DNA from: Uloborus plumipes
Taxonomy: Eukaryota > Arthropoda > Arachnida > Araneae > Uloboridae
Length of the DNA: 64,000 nucleotides
Direction of reading: 5' to 3'
NCBI GenBank assembly: GCA_038373865.1
Contig: JAXGGA010001707.1
Span: 62,001 to 126,000, forward strand
In this document: in pieces, positions 34,141-43,713 of the stretch
Position numbering within the stretch: the first letter of the stretch is position 1
Layout of the letters: each line of letters opens with the position of its first letter
Program-made: the position numbers and the translations under genes
Notes under the pieces: generated by a model
The model's database searches: none
Seen by the model: the letters and a program-made list of their open reading frames with translations, nothing else
Told to the model about the DNA's origin: nothing

Positions 34141-34912
34141 CTGTCAGAAAAAAAATTTAACATTAGCGCCTACGGGGAATTTAAGTTGAATGTTGATCCT
34201 GAACTTAAAGTCGGATTTCCTTCAAACTAACTTTGTAAGAAAATGGTTTTGATAAGTAATGTTTGTAAAGTACTTTTCTGAATAATCTTCTGTAAGGACG
34301 TTGATTCCGACTCCGACTCCGCAAACATGGCGGAAATGCAGGCTCAGAAAAAAAATGACTGACTGTGCAGACGATTTTTTGTTTATTTATTCATTTGTTT
34401 TATTTTATTTATTTATTTATTATTATTATTATTATTATTGGCAGACGATTTTTTTTGTAATAAAAATGTTTCAATCACAAGGGCATTATATTCTTTATTT
34501 ATATTTAACAACTGGCAACGGATTAAAAGTGAAATTCGAGACATTTTATCAACGGACGAGTTTCTTTTTTTTTTTTCTTTCTTTGATAAAATATGTTTTG
34601 ATGTACTTTGTACTTTTAATTTTTTTTTTTTTGAAAACAATTGAGGAATTTTTCTACGGAAGAACTGTAATAGTTACATTCTTTAAAAGGTGCGACAAAA
34701 CTTTATTTATTCATTTATTTACTTTTTATGTGTCTATTTCATCTGATGAGAGGGGTATATTTTGCTTTTAGAAATCAGCTCTAAGTGCTAAAAAGGTATG
34801 TTTGACATAATTTTTAGCCTCAGATAATTAAGAGAATAATGATCAGATGCTAGAATGCCGATGTCCATGTACGGGAAAGTAGGCTCGTTTAGTTCTTGAC
34901 AGAACTTCTTGT

Positions 34913-35856
34913 CTTACACTGCTTTCGAGGCATTTCATTTATTTCATGTTTGTCGAATGAGACTGAGGCTTTTATGTATGTCCTCATGTCTCGGTTGTTG
35001 CTAACAAATCTAGCGCTAATATTATTCAACTTCGCAGAGATGGCCTATGACTCCTCCTTTTTTCAGGATTGTCCATTTTTAGGAAGGGGTGATATGCAGA
35101 TGAAAATTGAGGAATGGGATTCACAATTACGGCATTGGTTATAAAGCTTGAATACGTCATCTTGCTTACCTTTAATTGGTCTCCCAATTTGAGAAATTAG
35201 CCAAAGAGGGAAATATTTTAATTTTTGCACAATCGAGAAAGATTTCTCATTGGATACAAGAAAGTAGGTGGGTCTTGGTTTTATATCTTTCCGCAGCCAT
35301 TGGCCATTGACTGCAACGCCTCCAACTGTTCATTTAAATTTAAAAACAAAATGGTAACATAAGGGTTGCAATAAAGAAAGCAAAGACTTGTTTTCGCTTC
35401 CTCGCCAAATGCAGGTGTGGCTCGAAGAATTATTTAGTATTTCATAAAACTTATCACTTCGCCAAAATGTCGCTAAACTTGCAAATATGGCACACTGGAG
35501 TTTTTTTCTTCTCTACCTATTTTAAGGAATGGACTCGTTTTCTCATTTGATTGACACCGGCAATCTCGTCGCGGTTGAATAATAAATAGTTTGTTTCAGC
35601 AAGACCTGCCATCGTGAGTAACCGTTATATAAATACTCCAAAAAGCATTTTATTAACGTTGATTGAATAACACAGGCCTGCAAAAATACACTTTTTAAAA
35701 ATTGTTTTGATTTAGTTAACTGATCTTTCTGTACTTTTTTGCGCTGATTTCAAAAATGGCATTGGTTTTTTTCTATCACGTAAGGTTTGCCCACAAAATA
35801 AAGTTTTAGTTTTTGAAAAAAGTACCAAAAATTGGATAATTATTTTTTTATTTATT
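34913..35856. other. No gene seen
   Basis: A word TTAAGGAATGGACTC at about 35523 also occurs at 32417, so a low-copy repeat may be present. The 82-codon plus frame at 34896-35144 starts inside the inverted repeat and is not recognised. Confidence 0.4.
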
Positions 35857-35869
35857 TTAACATAAAGTA

Positions 35870-36245
35870 AAAGCAGAAAAATAACCAAACCTAGCTAAAA
35901 AGAGCATAAAAGTGATGGACATGTGTTGCAAAGAAGTCTTTGAGAAGAAATTAGGCAAGTTAGGTCCATGAGGAACAGGGCGAATAGCCGAACGTATGTT
36001 GGTTGGGTATGAAATATTTTTTTTCTGTTTTTCAAATTGAAACCTTGCACTAAAGACAAAAATTCCAGTCATTACTTGTGATTTTCAATCTCTCTCCATA
36101 GCATGGGTAATCCAAAACGAAGTGATTTCTTCTTACCTTGAAACAATTGTGTCAGTTCTTCCAAACACACAGAATACACTACACTGGGAGCCCAAGATTT
36201 ACGTATGTTGGTCACCCAGTTTAACGCCAAATTATGCAAAAGACA
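35870..36245 (-). pseudogene. Coding relic of an uncharacterised arthropod-type protein, frame-broken
   Basis: Read on the minus strand, 36245-36075 encodes RKSWAPSVVYSVCLEEL, then QGKKKSLRFGLPMLWREIENH. After a stop and frameshift, about 36030-35900 encodes ISYPTNIRSAIRPVPHGPNL. The order of a Cys-containing segment, a KSLRFG.PM.WRE segment and a P..RPVPH.P.LP segment matches, from memory, uncharacterised proteins common in arthropod gene sets. I cannot confirm this without a search. The in-frame stop after NHK and the shift show it is not functional as it stands. No transposon ends were located around it. Confidence 0.5.
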
Positions 36246-36254
36246 CCTTAACAA

Positions 36255-36585
36255 AATTAGAAATCTTCCTTTGATGCTTTTGACCGTTAAGACCTACTAA
36301 TATAACAGAAATAGTAAGGAGAGTTGACTTAGCCTCTAGTAGCCATTTCTTCAAAAGAGCACAATACTGTTAGATCTGTATATGTATACCATAGTGGCTA
36401 TAGCTCCACACTGAGTCAATGATTGCAATCAAGGTCACGGCTCACTACATTCTTCAAATTGAGGCCTAGTGGACAGCAACAATGGGGAGGGAGCAAACTG
36501 AGTGAGAATTGTCTTGTTTTAGTAGGAAATGGATTTTCCCAGTTTAGATTTGTTGTCTTATTCAAATAAATCTTACTACTTTTAT
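36255..36585. other. No gene seen
   Basis: Moderately AT-rich. A 73-codon minus frame (36416-36637) is unrecognised. Confidence 0.4.
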
Positions 36586-36760
36586 ATATGCGAAAGTTTG
36601 TAAAGTAAATATGGATGTTTGTTCCTCTTTCACGCAAAAACTACTGAATGGATTTTAATGAAACTTTCACCATAATGTAGCTTATACATCAGAATAACAC
36701 ATAGGCTATAATTTAAAACTATATTCGAAATAATTCGATTGGTAGCGCTTTTTTCATTCC
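36586..36760. repeat. Dispersed repeat of a type common in arthropods, Helitron-like at best
   Basis: The series TTTGTTCCTC, AAAACTACTGAATGGATTTT, ATGAAACTTTCACC and ACATAGGCTATAATTT follows a pattern that I recall from arthropod non-autonomous Helitron-associated repeats. Only one copy is in this window, and neither a TC start nor a hairpin-CTRR end could be fixed. Confidence 0.3.
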
Positions 36761-36944
36761 AATTTAAGGTACATTTTTCGCACAAGTCCGCGAAGGCTTC
36801 CAACAATATAATAGGGTAGTTGTGACCTATTGAATATCCCTTTTTTAACGACTAGATATTGTTAAGAGGCTTACAAAACACAAAAATTCACCATTGCCGA
36901 ATTTTAAAACACAACGGTTGATTCTTAATGATTTTTTTAAAAAC

Positions 36945-37395
36945 CCACGCGCAAAAGAAGCGCGCCTTGAAACCGAAACCCGTGACGTCAGACGGCTGTA
37001 ACTTTCAGCCTTTCATCCATAAAAATTGGATTTTTGCTATATTATCGTTTCATTGCGGGATTTTCTCCTTCCGTAATCAATACTCTAAAGTCTACTAATT
37101 CACTATTTAAAACTGGATTTATCAAAGAGCAATCCAATACCCTGCTAGGGGTGATTGTTTTGATATTTTTTGGCGAAATCCGTATTCAAATTTTTAGAAC
37201 CCATCACTTGGCGAGGAAAAAAAATTACGGCAGCGCAGAGCGAATAACAGTGCGGAAGCCGGAGAAACCGGTTTCTCGAGCTCCTCGCATCTAAGCTTCT
37301 CGCTCTTTCTTCGCCTTAGTAGAAAGTTGAAAAGCGCCAACGGCGCCAACGAAAGCCGAGTGACGTCACAGCCGCTTGAAATTAAAAAAATATTT
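36945..37395. promoter_or_regulatory. GC-richer island with two TGACGTCA palindromes
   Basis: Two perfect CRE-type octamers TGACGTCA occur at about 36982 and 37361, each next to a GGCTGTAAC or CAGCCGCTTG word in opposite order. This suggests an element with inverted subterminal blocks. The interior near 37200-37350 is GC-rich with CGCCAACGG duplicated in tandem. Whether it is a regulatory region or a transposon remnant is undecided. The 86-codon frame at 37034-37294 is not recognised. Confidence 0.3.
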
Positions 37396-37399
37396 AAAA

Positions 37400-39190
37400 A
37401 AAAACTACTTGTCGCAGCGCGAAAATTTTTTCGCCGTTGATGTTCATGTGTGTTGCTCTATCATATAAAAATAAAATTGAAAAATCGAAAACTTCCCTAT
37501 TTATAAAATAAACTCAAATAATCAGCAATTTTTTTTTTTTTTTGTATTTTCGCAATTTAATACGATATTTTTCATTAAATAAATGTATTTCTAAAAGAAA
37601 AATAATAATTAATTTACGAACCATAAAGTTGATGGAAAAACTTTCACGTAAATAAATACTAACATCAAATCTATTTGCGTAAGAAACAATTTCAATTATT
37701 TGCTATGCTTTTCCAGTACTTCAAACTCCTATTGTTTCGGAAGGAGGGATTGATTTTCTGTTCTACACATGCAGAAAACAAGCGATGGCAACTTATTTTT
37801 ATTTCATTTCAGTTTATTCTTCCATCACTTGTAGTCTCCATGTTTAATTCTACTCCACTTGTTTTCTTAATGGGAAAAACGTTCCACTTAAAATAACACT
37901 ACTTCTAATCGCATCGTACAATAAAATTGAAAGGCAATTTTTATGTCTTTCTTCTTTCGCCATTTTTTTTTATTGTCTGAAAAGGCCATCAATCATAGCG
38001 GATGGGCGGCTTTTTAGCGTCGATCTTGACAGACGTGTTTAGCCAGTTGAGCAAAAGGCTTCCTATTTTAGGTGTTCCATGTTTATTTCTTGGCTTCCAT
38101 GATTTTTTTTCTATTAATTTCAAGAAAAGGGAGAGTTTTTAAGTGTATTGTTGAATGGAGTAAGATATTTCCTTTTCTGGATTCCTTTTTAATTGGTAGC
38201 TGTTATTTTTTCGCTTCGAAAATGATTAATGTACGCATATAATTTTATCATGTTCTTTAATTTATCGATTTACTCTTTGTTTAATAGCATTAAAAGCCTT
38301 TTTTGTGTGCTAAGTTATGAAGATGCAGTTTTGAGGCGAAATATCTGTTAAGAATGAATTAAGACTTAGGAAGGAAAGTTAGCTATTTTTTGACTAACCA
38401 TTTGTTTTTAATATTATAGGTAGGGGAATTTGGGGCAAAGTTAAATGGCATGTAAACTATTTTCATAGTTTGTCCCATCTAGCAATATTTTGACTAAGAG
38501 CTTCCTAGATATACAGTTGTTTCCTGTCAAAAATAAGTAGCTGCAAAGATCAACGAACTTCTAATGCGAGTACTTCTTAATATTTTTTTTATATGTTGGC
38601 AAAATTTTTTTTGTTTGATATTTAGTTTCTTTAAATAAAAAAATGTACAGTTTTATTTTGAGCTTTTTTAGAAAGTAAATAAATAAATAAACAAAAAAAA
38701 AAAAAAAGAAAAAGTGTTTTTCAAAAGAATCAGTATTTTTCAATGCCGTGGGAATTTGTAAAGCTTTTCTTCTTCTAATGCTCAAGTCTGCCGATTCTGA
38801 GAAGAATAAACAATAAAATTTCAGAACTGTAGTTAGAAAACTTTCAAAATCTATATTATACTGCTCGTAAATGAAATAATACCTTAAAAACAACTATTAA
38901 TCATCATGGTCCTAATAAGATTTCAAGACGGGGTTTTAACAAAATCACAAACCGAAAAAAATAGTTATAAAAGTTTTTGGCTCCAAAAATTTGTTGAAAG
39001 AATTTTAAGTTAAAAGAGTTAAACTTAATTTAAAAGAGTTTTAAATTTCTTGTAGCAAACGAGCAAATAGCCGGACTGATTAAGGTTTGAAAATTTAAGA
39101 AAAATAAGTCTGGCTAAATTATAAGGTAAATCATCTTAGTTTTGAAGAATGGGAATTGAAGAGTGGACAGCTTGTACATATAATACACCA
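37400..39190. other. No gene seen
   Basis: AT-rich sequence with a T run near 37530 and an A run at about 38692-38707. A GTAGGGGAATTTGGGGCAAA word at 38421 resembles GTAGGGGAATTGGGCCAAA at 6769, hinting at a low-copy repeat. Confidence 0.4.
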
Positions 39191-39193
39191 CAT

Positions 39194-39268
39194 TCTCGGT
39201 TATACAATCCAGAGACTGCAGTTCCATTCTTTTTAGGACTCATCAGCCTGAAATAGGTTGTTACCGAG
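39194..39268 (-). ncRNA. Type I hammerhead ribozyme motif, decayed core
   Basis: On the minus strand the core CTGATGA (39246-39240) is followed by GTCC and a loop, then GGAACTGCAGTC. Stem III is intact (AC, TGCA, GT, then C as cleavage residue at 39214). Stem I pairs TTCAGG with TCTGGA next to the core and CTCGGT with ACCGAG at the base (39263-39268 with 39194-39199). The GAAA element is changed to GGAA, and stem II has lost pairing through two further transitions (an ancestral GGACGAAAC would explain it). It is homologous to the 1.3-kb locus: both share CTAATTTCACATTA and CTCGCT upstream. It is probably inactive now. Confidence 0.6.
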
Positions 39269-39315
39269 GTGTAGACACAAAACAAAGTGGTTGGTAATGT
39301 GAAATTAGCACACTA

Positions 39316-39340
39316 GCGAGAGACTGCAGCAATGGAACGG
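39316..39340 (-). ncRNA. 3' half of a second hammerhead, upstream tandem partner
   Basis: Minus-strand CATTGCTGCAGTC followed by TCTCGCTAGTG repeats the stem III and cleavage-site segment of 39194-39268. It lies 108 nt upstream in transcript orientation. The same arrangement is seen at 1236-1411. Confidence 0.5.
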
Positions 39341-40368
39341 TTCAACTCCTTCAATAAACAGTTTGTGTTCTTCCAAGTCGAGAGGAAATCATAAATGACG
39401 ATCAAAAGAAAAAAAGGGGGTTTTTAATTTCAGAATTTCATTTGTGCAGACTTATCTTCGGCAAAGCAAGTGATTTTCAGAAAAAACGTCCCTGCCCAGT
39501 TAAAGTAAAAACCTTACTACATAATGAAGATCCCTGCTCAAAAATAAGATTCGTTTTTGTGGAATTCGTAGAATTAGCTGAGGGCTAACCTCGGATTAAA
39601 AGAAATAAAAGATCTAATGCTACCTGGCTTACATTAATATTGCATTAATTAATATTTTTTTTAGAAATGAAACTATGAAGCAAAGAATTAGTACAAATGT
39701 AGAGACATATAAGAGTGTCCACAATGAATAGAAACAGATCTGTTATCTCCCACTCGAGAAGTGCTATCAAACTTGTGTTTCGAATCAGCAAGGGAAACAA
39801 AATGCTACATAGAACCACAATAAATGAAATATGTATGGTTATATACGACAAATTTATTGATGACACTTCTAATAGACTTTGTCAGTGAATATATGTCAGC
39901 TCAAGAGTTGGTCATTTGATCGAAAGCATCTGTATAAAGGAAAAGTAAAATAAAAGCAGACCACAAGCTCTTAAATAATCCCTAGAAACGCATAGTGAAA
40001 AGAAGTTCTTGGAGGTGCCATAAAAAGTTTGTCTGCGGCAGGAGCATCAGCAAACATAACTTCAACGAAGATCCATCGTTCATAATAACGACGGCTGTGG
40101 TGTCAAAGGGCCCATTGAGTCGTGACATGATGAAAAAGTCGCAGAAAATATAAATCTATCGCCGATTGCTAAAAGAAAAGAATATATTTCTGTTAGGCTT
40201 TCTTCTTTTCGATATTTCGATCTCGATATTATTCCTACCGGGGAATCAGACTTTATGAATAGCAAGAAAGGAGGAGGACAGGATAGGAAGTTCTTGAGGC
40301 ATATTTAATTGTTTTTTAAAGTACACGTACCTCCATTTCTTTATGATGCATATGAAAAATACGATAAG
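39341..40368. other. No gene seen
   Basis: AT-rich. Minus frames at 39645-39866 and 40080-40265 are unrecognised and short. Confidence 0.4.
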
Positions 40369-40470
40369 TACAGTCAAACCGCGCTATAATGAACTGTGAA
40401 CGAACCTAGTGTGAGCAAAGCTATTATCTCACTGTAACCGACGGTTTACTATGTCCAAATTCGTTGAAAA
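40369..40470 (+). mobile_element. Possible pogo/Tigger-type left end, solitary
   Basis: TA followed by CAGTCAAACCGCGCTATAAT and later AACGAACC resembles the start of pogo/Tigger-type repeats. No matching inverted end was found downstream within about 3 kb, so this would be a truncated copy. Confidence 0.35.
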
Positions 40471-40918
40471 AATATTTTCTCCACTTGTGAAAATAGTAAT
40501 CGGAAGGGTAAATAAATTGATGATAGGTTAATCACTGACTAAATATAAAATCGATGAAAACTTAAAAAATGAAATAATTTTTTATTTAAATTTGATTTGC
40601 TTTTGCATACTATAGTAAAAAGAATGATTTTCGATTGAATATAATTCGATTTTAACACGTTGACTTCCAAACTACGAGATAATTTGTAGTAAGTGAGATT
40701 AACTGATAGAATCACTTTGAATTAGCTTGTAGTTCCTGGATTTATGGTTTTCATATATATGCAACCATATATGTCATACTCAGGCATAAGTAGAGATATT
40801 TTGCTTCGGGGAAGGTAAAATAAAATCCACACCAGCTGCTAAGTACATTGGTTTTAGCTCAGCTCATAGTCTACGAATTTTTTCGTAGCTTGGCAGTCAA
40901 TGGGGCAACTAATGAAGG

Positions 40919-41066
40919 CAATTTTTTGACGGCTTTCTTTTTGCATTCATAAGCTCACATTTTTGCATTGAAAAAGACGTTCCTTGTAACGCCGAAACAA
41001 GTGTATGCAGAGCATATCTGCTTTTCAGCGCCGTATTTTTTTTTTCTCTGCTTTTTTACTATGCAG
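40919..41066 (+). repeat. Half copy of the 50.9-kb hairpin repeat
   Basis: The words TTTTTGCATTGAAAAAGACG, TTCCTTGTAACGCCGAAACA and GCGCCGTATTTTT match the right arm of the inverted repeat at 50861-51100. The other arm is not present. Confidence 0.65.
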
Positions 41067-41739
41067 ATTTTTTTCTCCGAGTTCAATGACCGGTCCAAAA
41101 GATTTCTAAAAAACTAACATTAGTGTAATTCATACTTCAATTCATCAAATTTCTAAATCTAGTTCATTTTGGTTGTCTGAAGCATCAAAAATTGTTTGCT
41201 AGTGAAGGATAACATTACTACGTACCAGGATCCTCGAAGAAACACAATATCTACACTGAATTATGAAGATGACAGCGAATTACAGCTGACAAGAAGGAAG
41301 AGTAAAAATTATACGGAAGTGGATTTTACTTTAGTAAGTGTCTGAAAATTTCGCAAATAGTGTGCCACAGATAGTAACAATTTATTGCTGCAAACAGATG
41401 TCACACAAAATGTTGAGCATTTCTTAAACTGTGGATTATTTCTGTTTTTTTAACCTAACAAATGCTTTAAATCGCTTAAAAGTATCTATCGTTTATTCTT
41501 AGCGTCATGATTAAATAATTATTGAATATCTGTTATAGAGCCATACCGATGTTTAAACAATATAAATATTTTACGCAATGGGTGACACACCACTGAACAT
41601 TATTAGCAATATAAAAAGAAAGATGAAATTAAACAGTCATTGCTGACATCCTATCTGCACCGGCTTGTCTTATCTTTCAACTTGAGCAACTTCCACTCAC
41701 CTATCTACACTTAATGCAGTAAGCGATTGAAGCAATAGA
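41067..41739. other. No gene seen
   Basis: AT-rich, with nothing recognised. Confidence 0.45.
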
Positions 41740-42250
41740 GTGTTAGCTTGCAAAATCGGAATCGATCCTCTCTACCCTAATTTTTTTCACCCCTTCAAAC
41801 GTCCCCCGTATCCTCTAGATTTATATATCTATACACACAAATCCTCCCCTCTTCTGTCCCTGTCTTTGATTGGTCGCAACTTGATTTATCGTTTCAGACT
41901 TCTCTAGAGCAGGCCATGACGACTTCTGACTCCTCTGTGCTTTGTGAAGGGCCTATCCCTTCCTCATCCCCAGCCTCTTCCTTGGCTTTTTGTCGACCCC
42001 CTTCAAGTTTTCTGCCCCCTCTTCCAGTAACCCGGGAATGTGATTAGGGACCTTGTAACTGAGATAGGGGAAGCAAAGGATGAAGGGAAAAAAAGAGAGT
42101 AGGTTCTGTGTTTCAGTTTTGCTTTTGTTATGTGGAAACCACCCCACTCTCTTCTACGTATCTTCATCCACTTCTGCGTTTGTCTGTGTCTTCCGGCTAT
42201 CACGAGAAGGGTGTTAGTTTTTTTCGATTCAGTTCCTTCTGAAGAAACAG
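41740..42250 (+). promoter_or_regulatory. Pyrimidine-rich segment with promoter-like words and a short ORF
   Basis: This C/T-rich stretch is distinct from its surroundings. It contains an ATTTATATATCTATA word (about 41819), an inverted CCAAT word GATTGGTC (about 41869) and an ATG in good context (GCCATGA, 41917). The ATG opens a 44-codon frame rich in Ser and Pro that ends just before AGGGACC. CCAGTAACC near 42025 could act as a splice donor. It is a possible 5' exon and promoter of a host gene. Evidence is compositional only. Confidence 0.2.
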
Positions 42251-43387
42251 AGCGGGTTTCACACTTCCATAAAGCTTCTGGGGATTTTCCGAGGAAAAAA
42301 AAACGTATAATATAGAAGTTTTTCTTTTCTTGTGGACAACTCTAAGGCCAGTAATGGTTTGATTACGTTTTTTTTTTTTTAAATTTGTTATGAACATAAC
42401 TCTTACTTACCCCTCCCCCCTAAAGAAAAAGATCACATTAACAAAGTATTTTTTAAAAAATAAATAAACTGTGGGAAAATTAAGACATTAAATTCGGGTT
42501 TGACAGAGTTGAGATTAAGATAAGAACCTATCAAAGAAACAAAATTATTTTCATGAAAAAGCAAGATATGTACAGATGATTTTACCTCTTATTTAGTACT
42601 TAAAAGGTGTTGCAAGATTGTAAATAACGATTTAAATATTAATAAAATTTAATAAAGTAGCAGTGGAAAAAGAGCAAGAGTCTCAAAACTGTTATAAAGA
42701 TGTTTCAAAGGTGTGTTGAAGCTACAAAATTCTCCTTTCGATCTATCTCGCGGTACAGTAAAACGATTAATCAAAAACCCCATAACAGGTCATTAAGCAG
42801 TAAGTTACCGTCATTAAGCTAGGATTAGGGCATAACTACAATTTAGTAATATACTAAAGTTACATTAATTACCACTGTTGTCCCTTTAAAGCTCCATAGA
42901 AATGACGTCTGCCTTCCCCTCGGTCATTGTCGATTCTAGACTGTCGAGTTCAGCTTAGATCGAAACGAGTCTCTGGATGGCATTATTTACCTGTCGGTAT
43001 ATTGTAAGTACATGACAGAAAATTTCACAAAGAACCTTGCTCTTGAAACAAACTAAAAGTCTTAGTAAGACAAGATGTAACTGGTTTAAAAAAGGCACGG
43101 ACATAAAATTATGGCTAAGTTTCAGCTCGTCAGTGGCCATGACTGTCTCCAGAAATACCTGCACCGTTTCAAGACCTATCTGCGCTGCAGTGGCTCTAAT
43201 ACGGAATGAGTCTTGAATTGCCGACTATTTTATCCATTGCCAAGCCTTAATCAAACGCTTTCATGCGGACCGCTACTGGGAGGTCATAAGCCTTACGTGT
43301 TTTCACGAGAAATTGAGTCATCATTTAAAGACTTCATGAAGCAAAAAACGGAGTGTTAACGATATGCTTTTATACTTAGTTGTCTTA
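42251..43387. other. No gene seen
   Basis: A minus-strand stretch around 43200-43100 translates to RATAAQIGLETVQVFLETVM and has AG and GT words that could be splice sites. It is too short to call as an exon. The rest is featureless and AT-rich. Confidence 0.35.
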
Positions 43388-43713
43388 TACACTGTAAACA
43401 ATGAACTGTTGTTTTTACAGTATAGTACTGGCAGAGCAGAGGTAATAATTATAAACTGTAAAATGCACAGCAATAAATTGTTAAACTAGCAATTTTACAG
43501 TATCTTACTGTAAAGTTCGCAATTTTACAGTTTATTGCTGTAAAATTTAACTGTATTATACTGCAAAAGCAACAGTATATACTGGCAGCATAGGTTAAAG
43601 TTTAAAACTGTAAAATGCACGGTTATAAACTGTTAAATTAGCAATTTTACAGTTTAGTACTGTAAAAGCGAAAATTTTACAGTTTATTACTATTAAATCA
43701 GCAATTTTTACAG

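Larger units (their letters stand above)
30297..34912. repeat. Large inverted repeat with two related, oppositely oriented elements
   Basis: The outer ends ACAAGAAGTTCTGTCAAGAAC and its complement are inverted, and homology continues inward to 31940 on the left and 32801 on the right. Each arm is bounded on both sides by AGCCTACTTTCC (30324 and 31925-31940; 32801 and 34873-34885). The arms therefore look like two copies of one element (1.6 kb and 2.1 kb) facing each other across an 860-bp spacer. No target duplication is evident. The arms contain (AAAT)n runs, a GACCGACC/GGTCGGTC microsatellite and ~150-bp tandem units. Frames of 137 and 156 codons in the arms are translations of repeats. Confidence 0.75.

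Noticed and set aside
34301..34771. 156-codon plus-strand open frame
   Set aside because: It contains long Phe and Tyr runs from T-rich microsatellites in the inverted repeat.
34742..34775. Further hammerhead core (CTGATGAG followed by GAAA)
   Set aside because: The sequence between the two boxes cannot form stem II, and no stem I partner flanks it.
37034..37294. 86-codon plus-strand frame in the GC-richer island
   Set aside because: No domain and no splice context; composition alone does not support coding.
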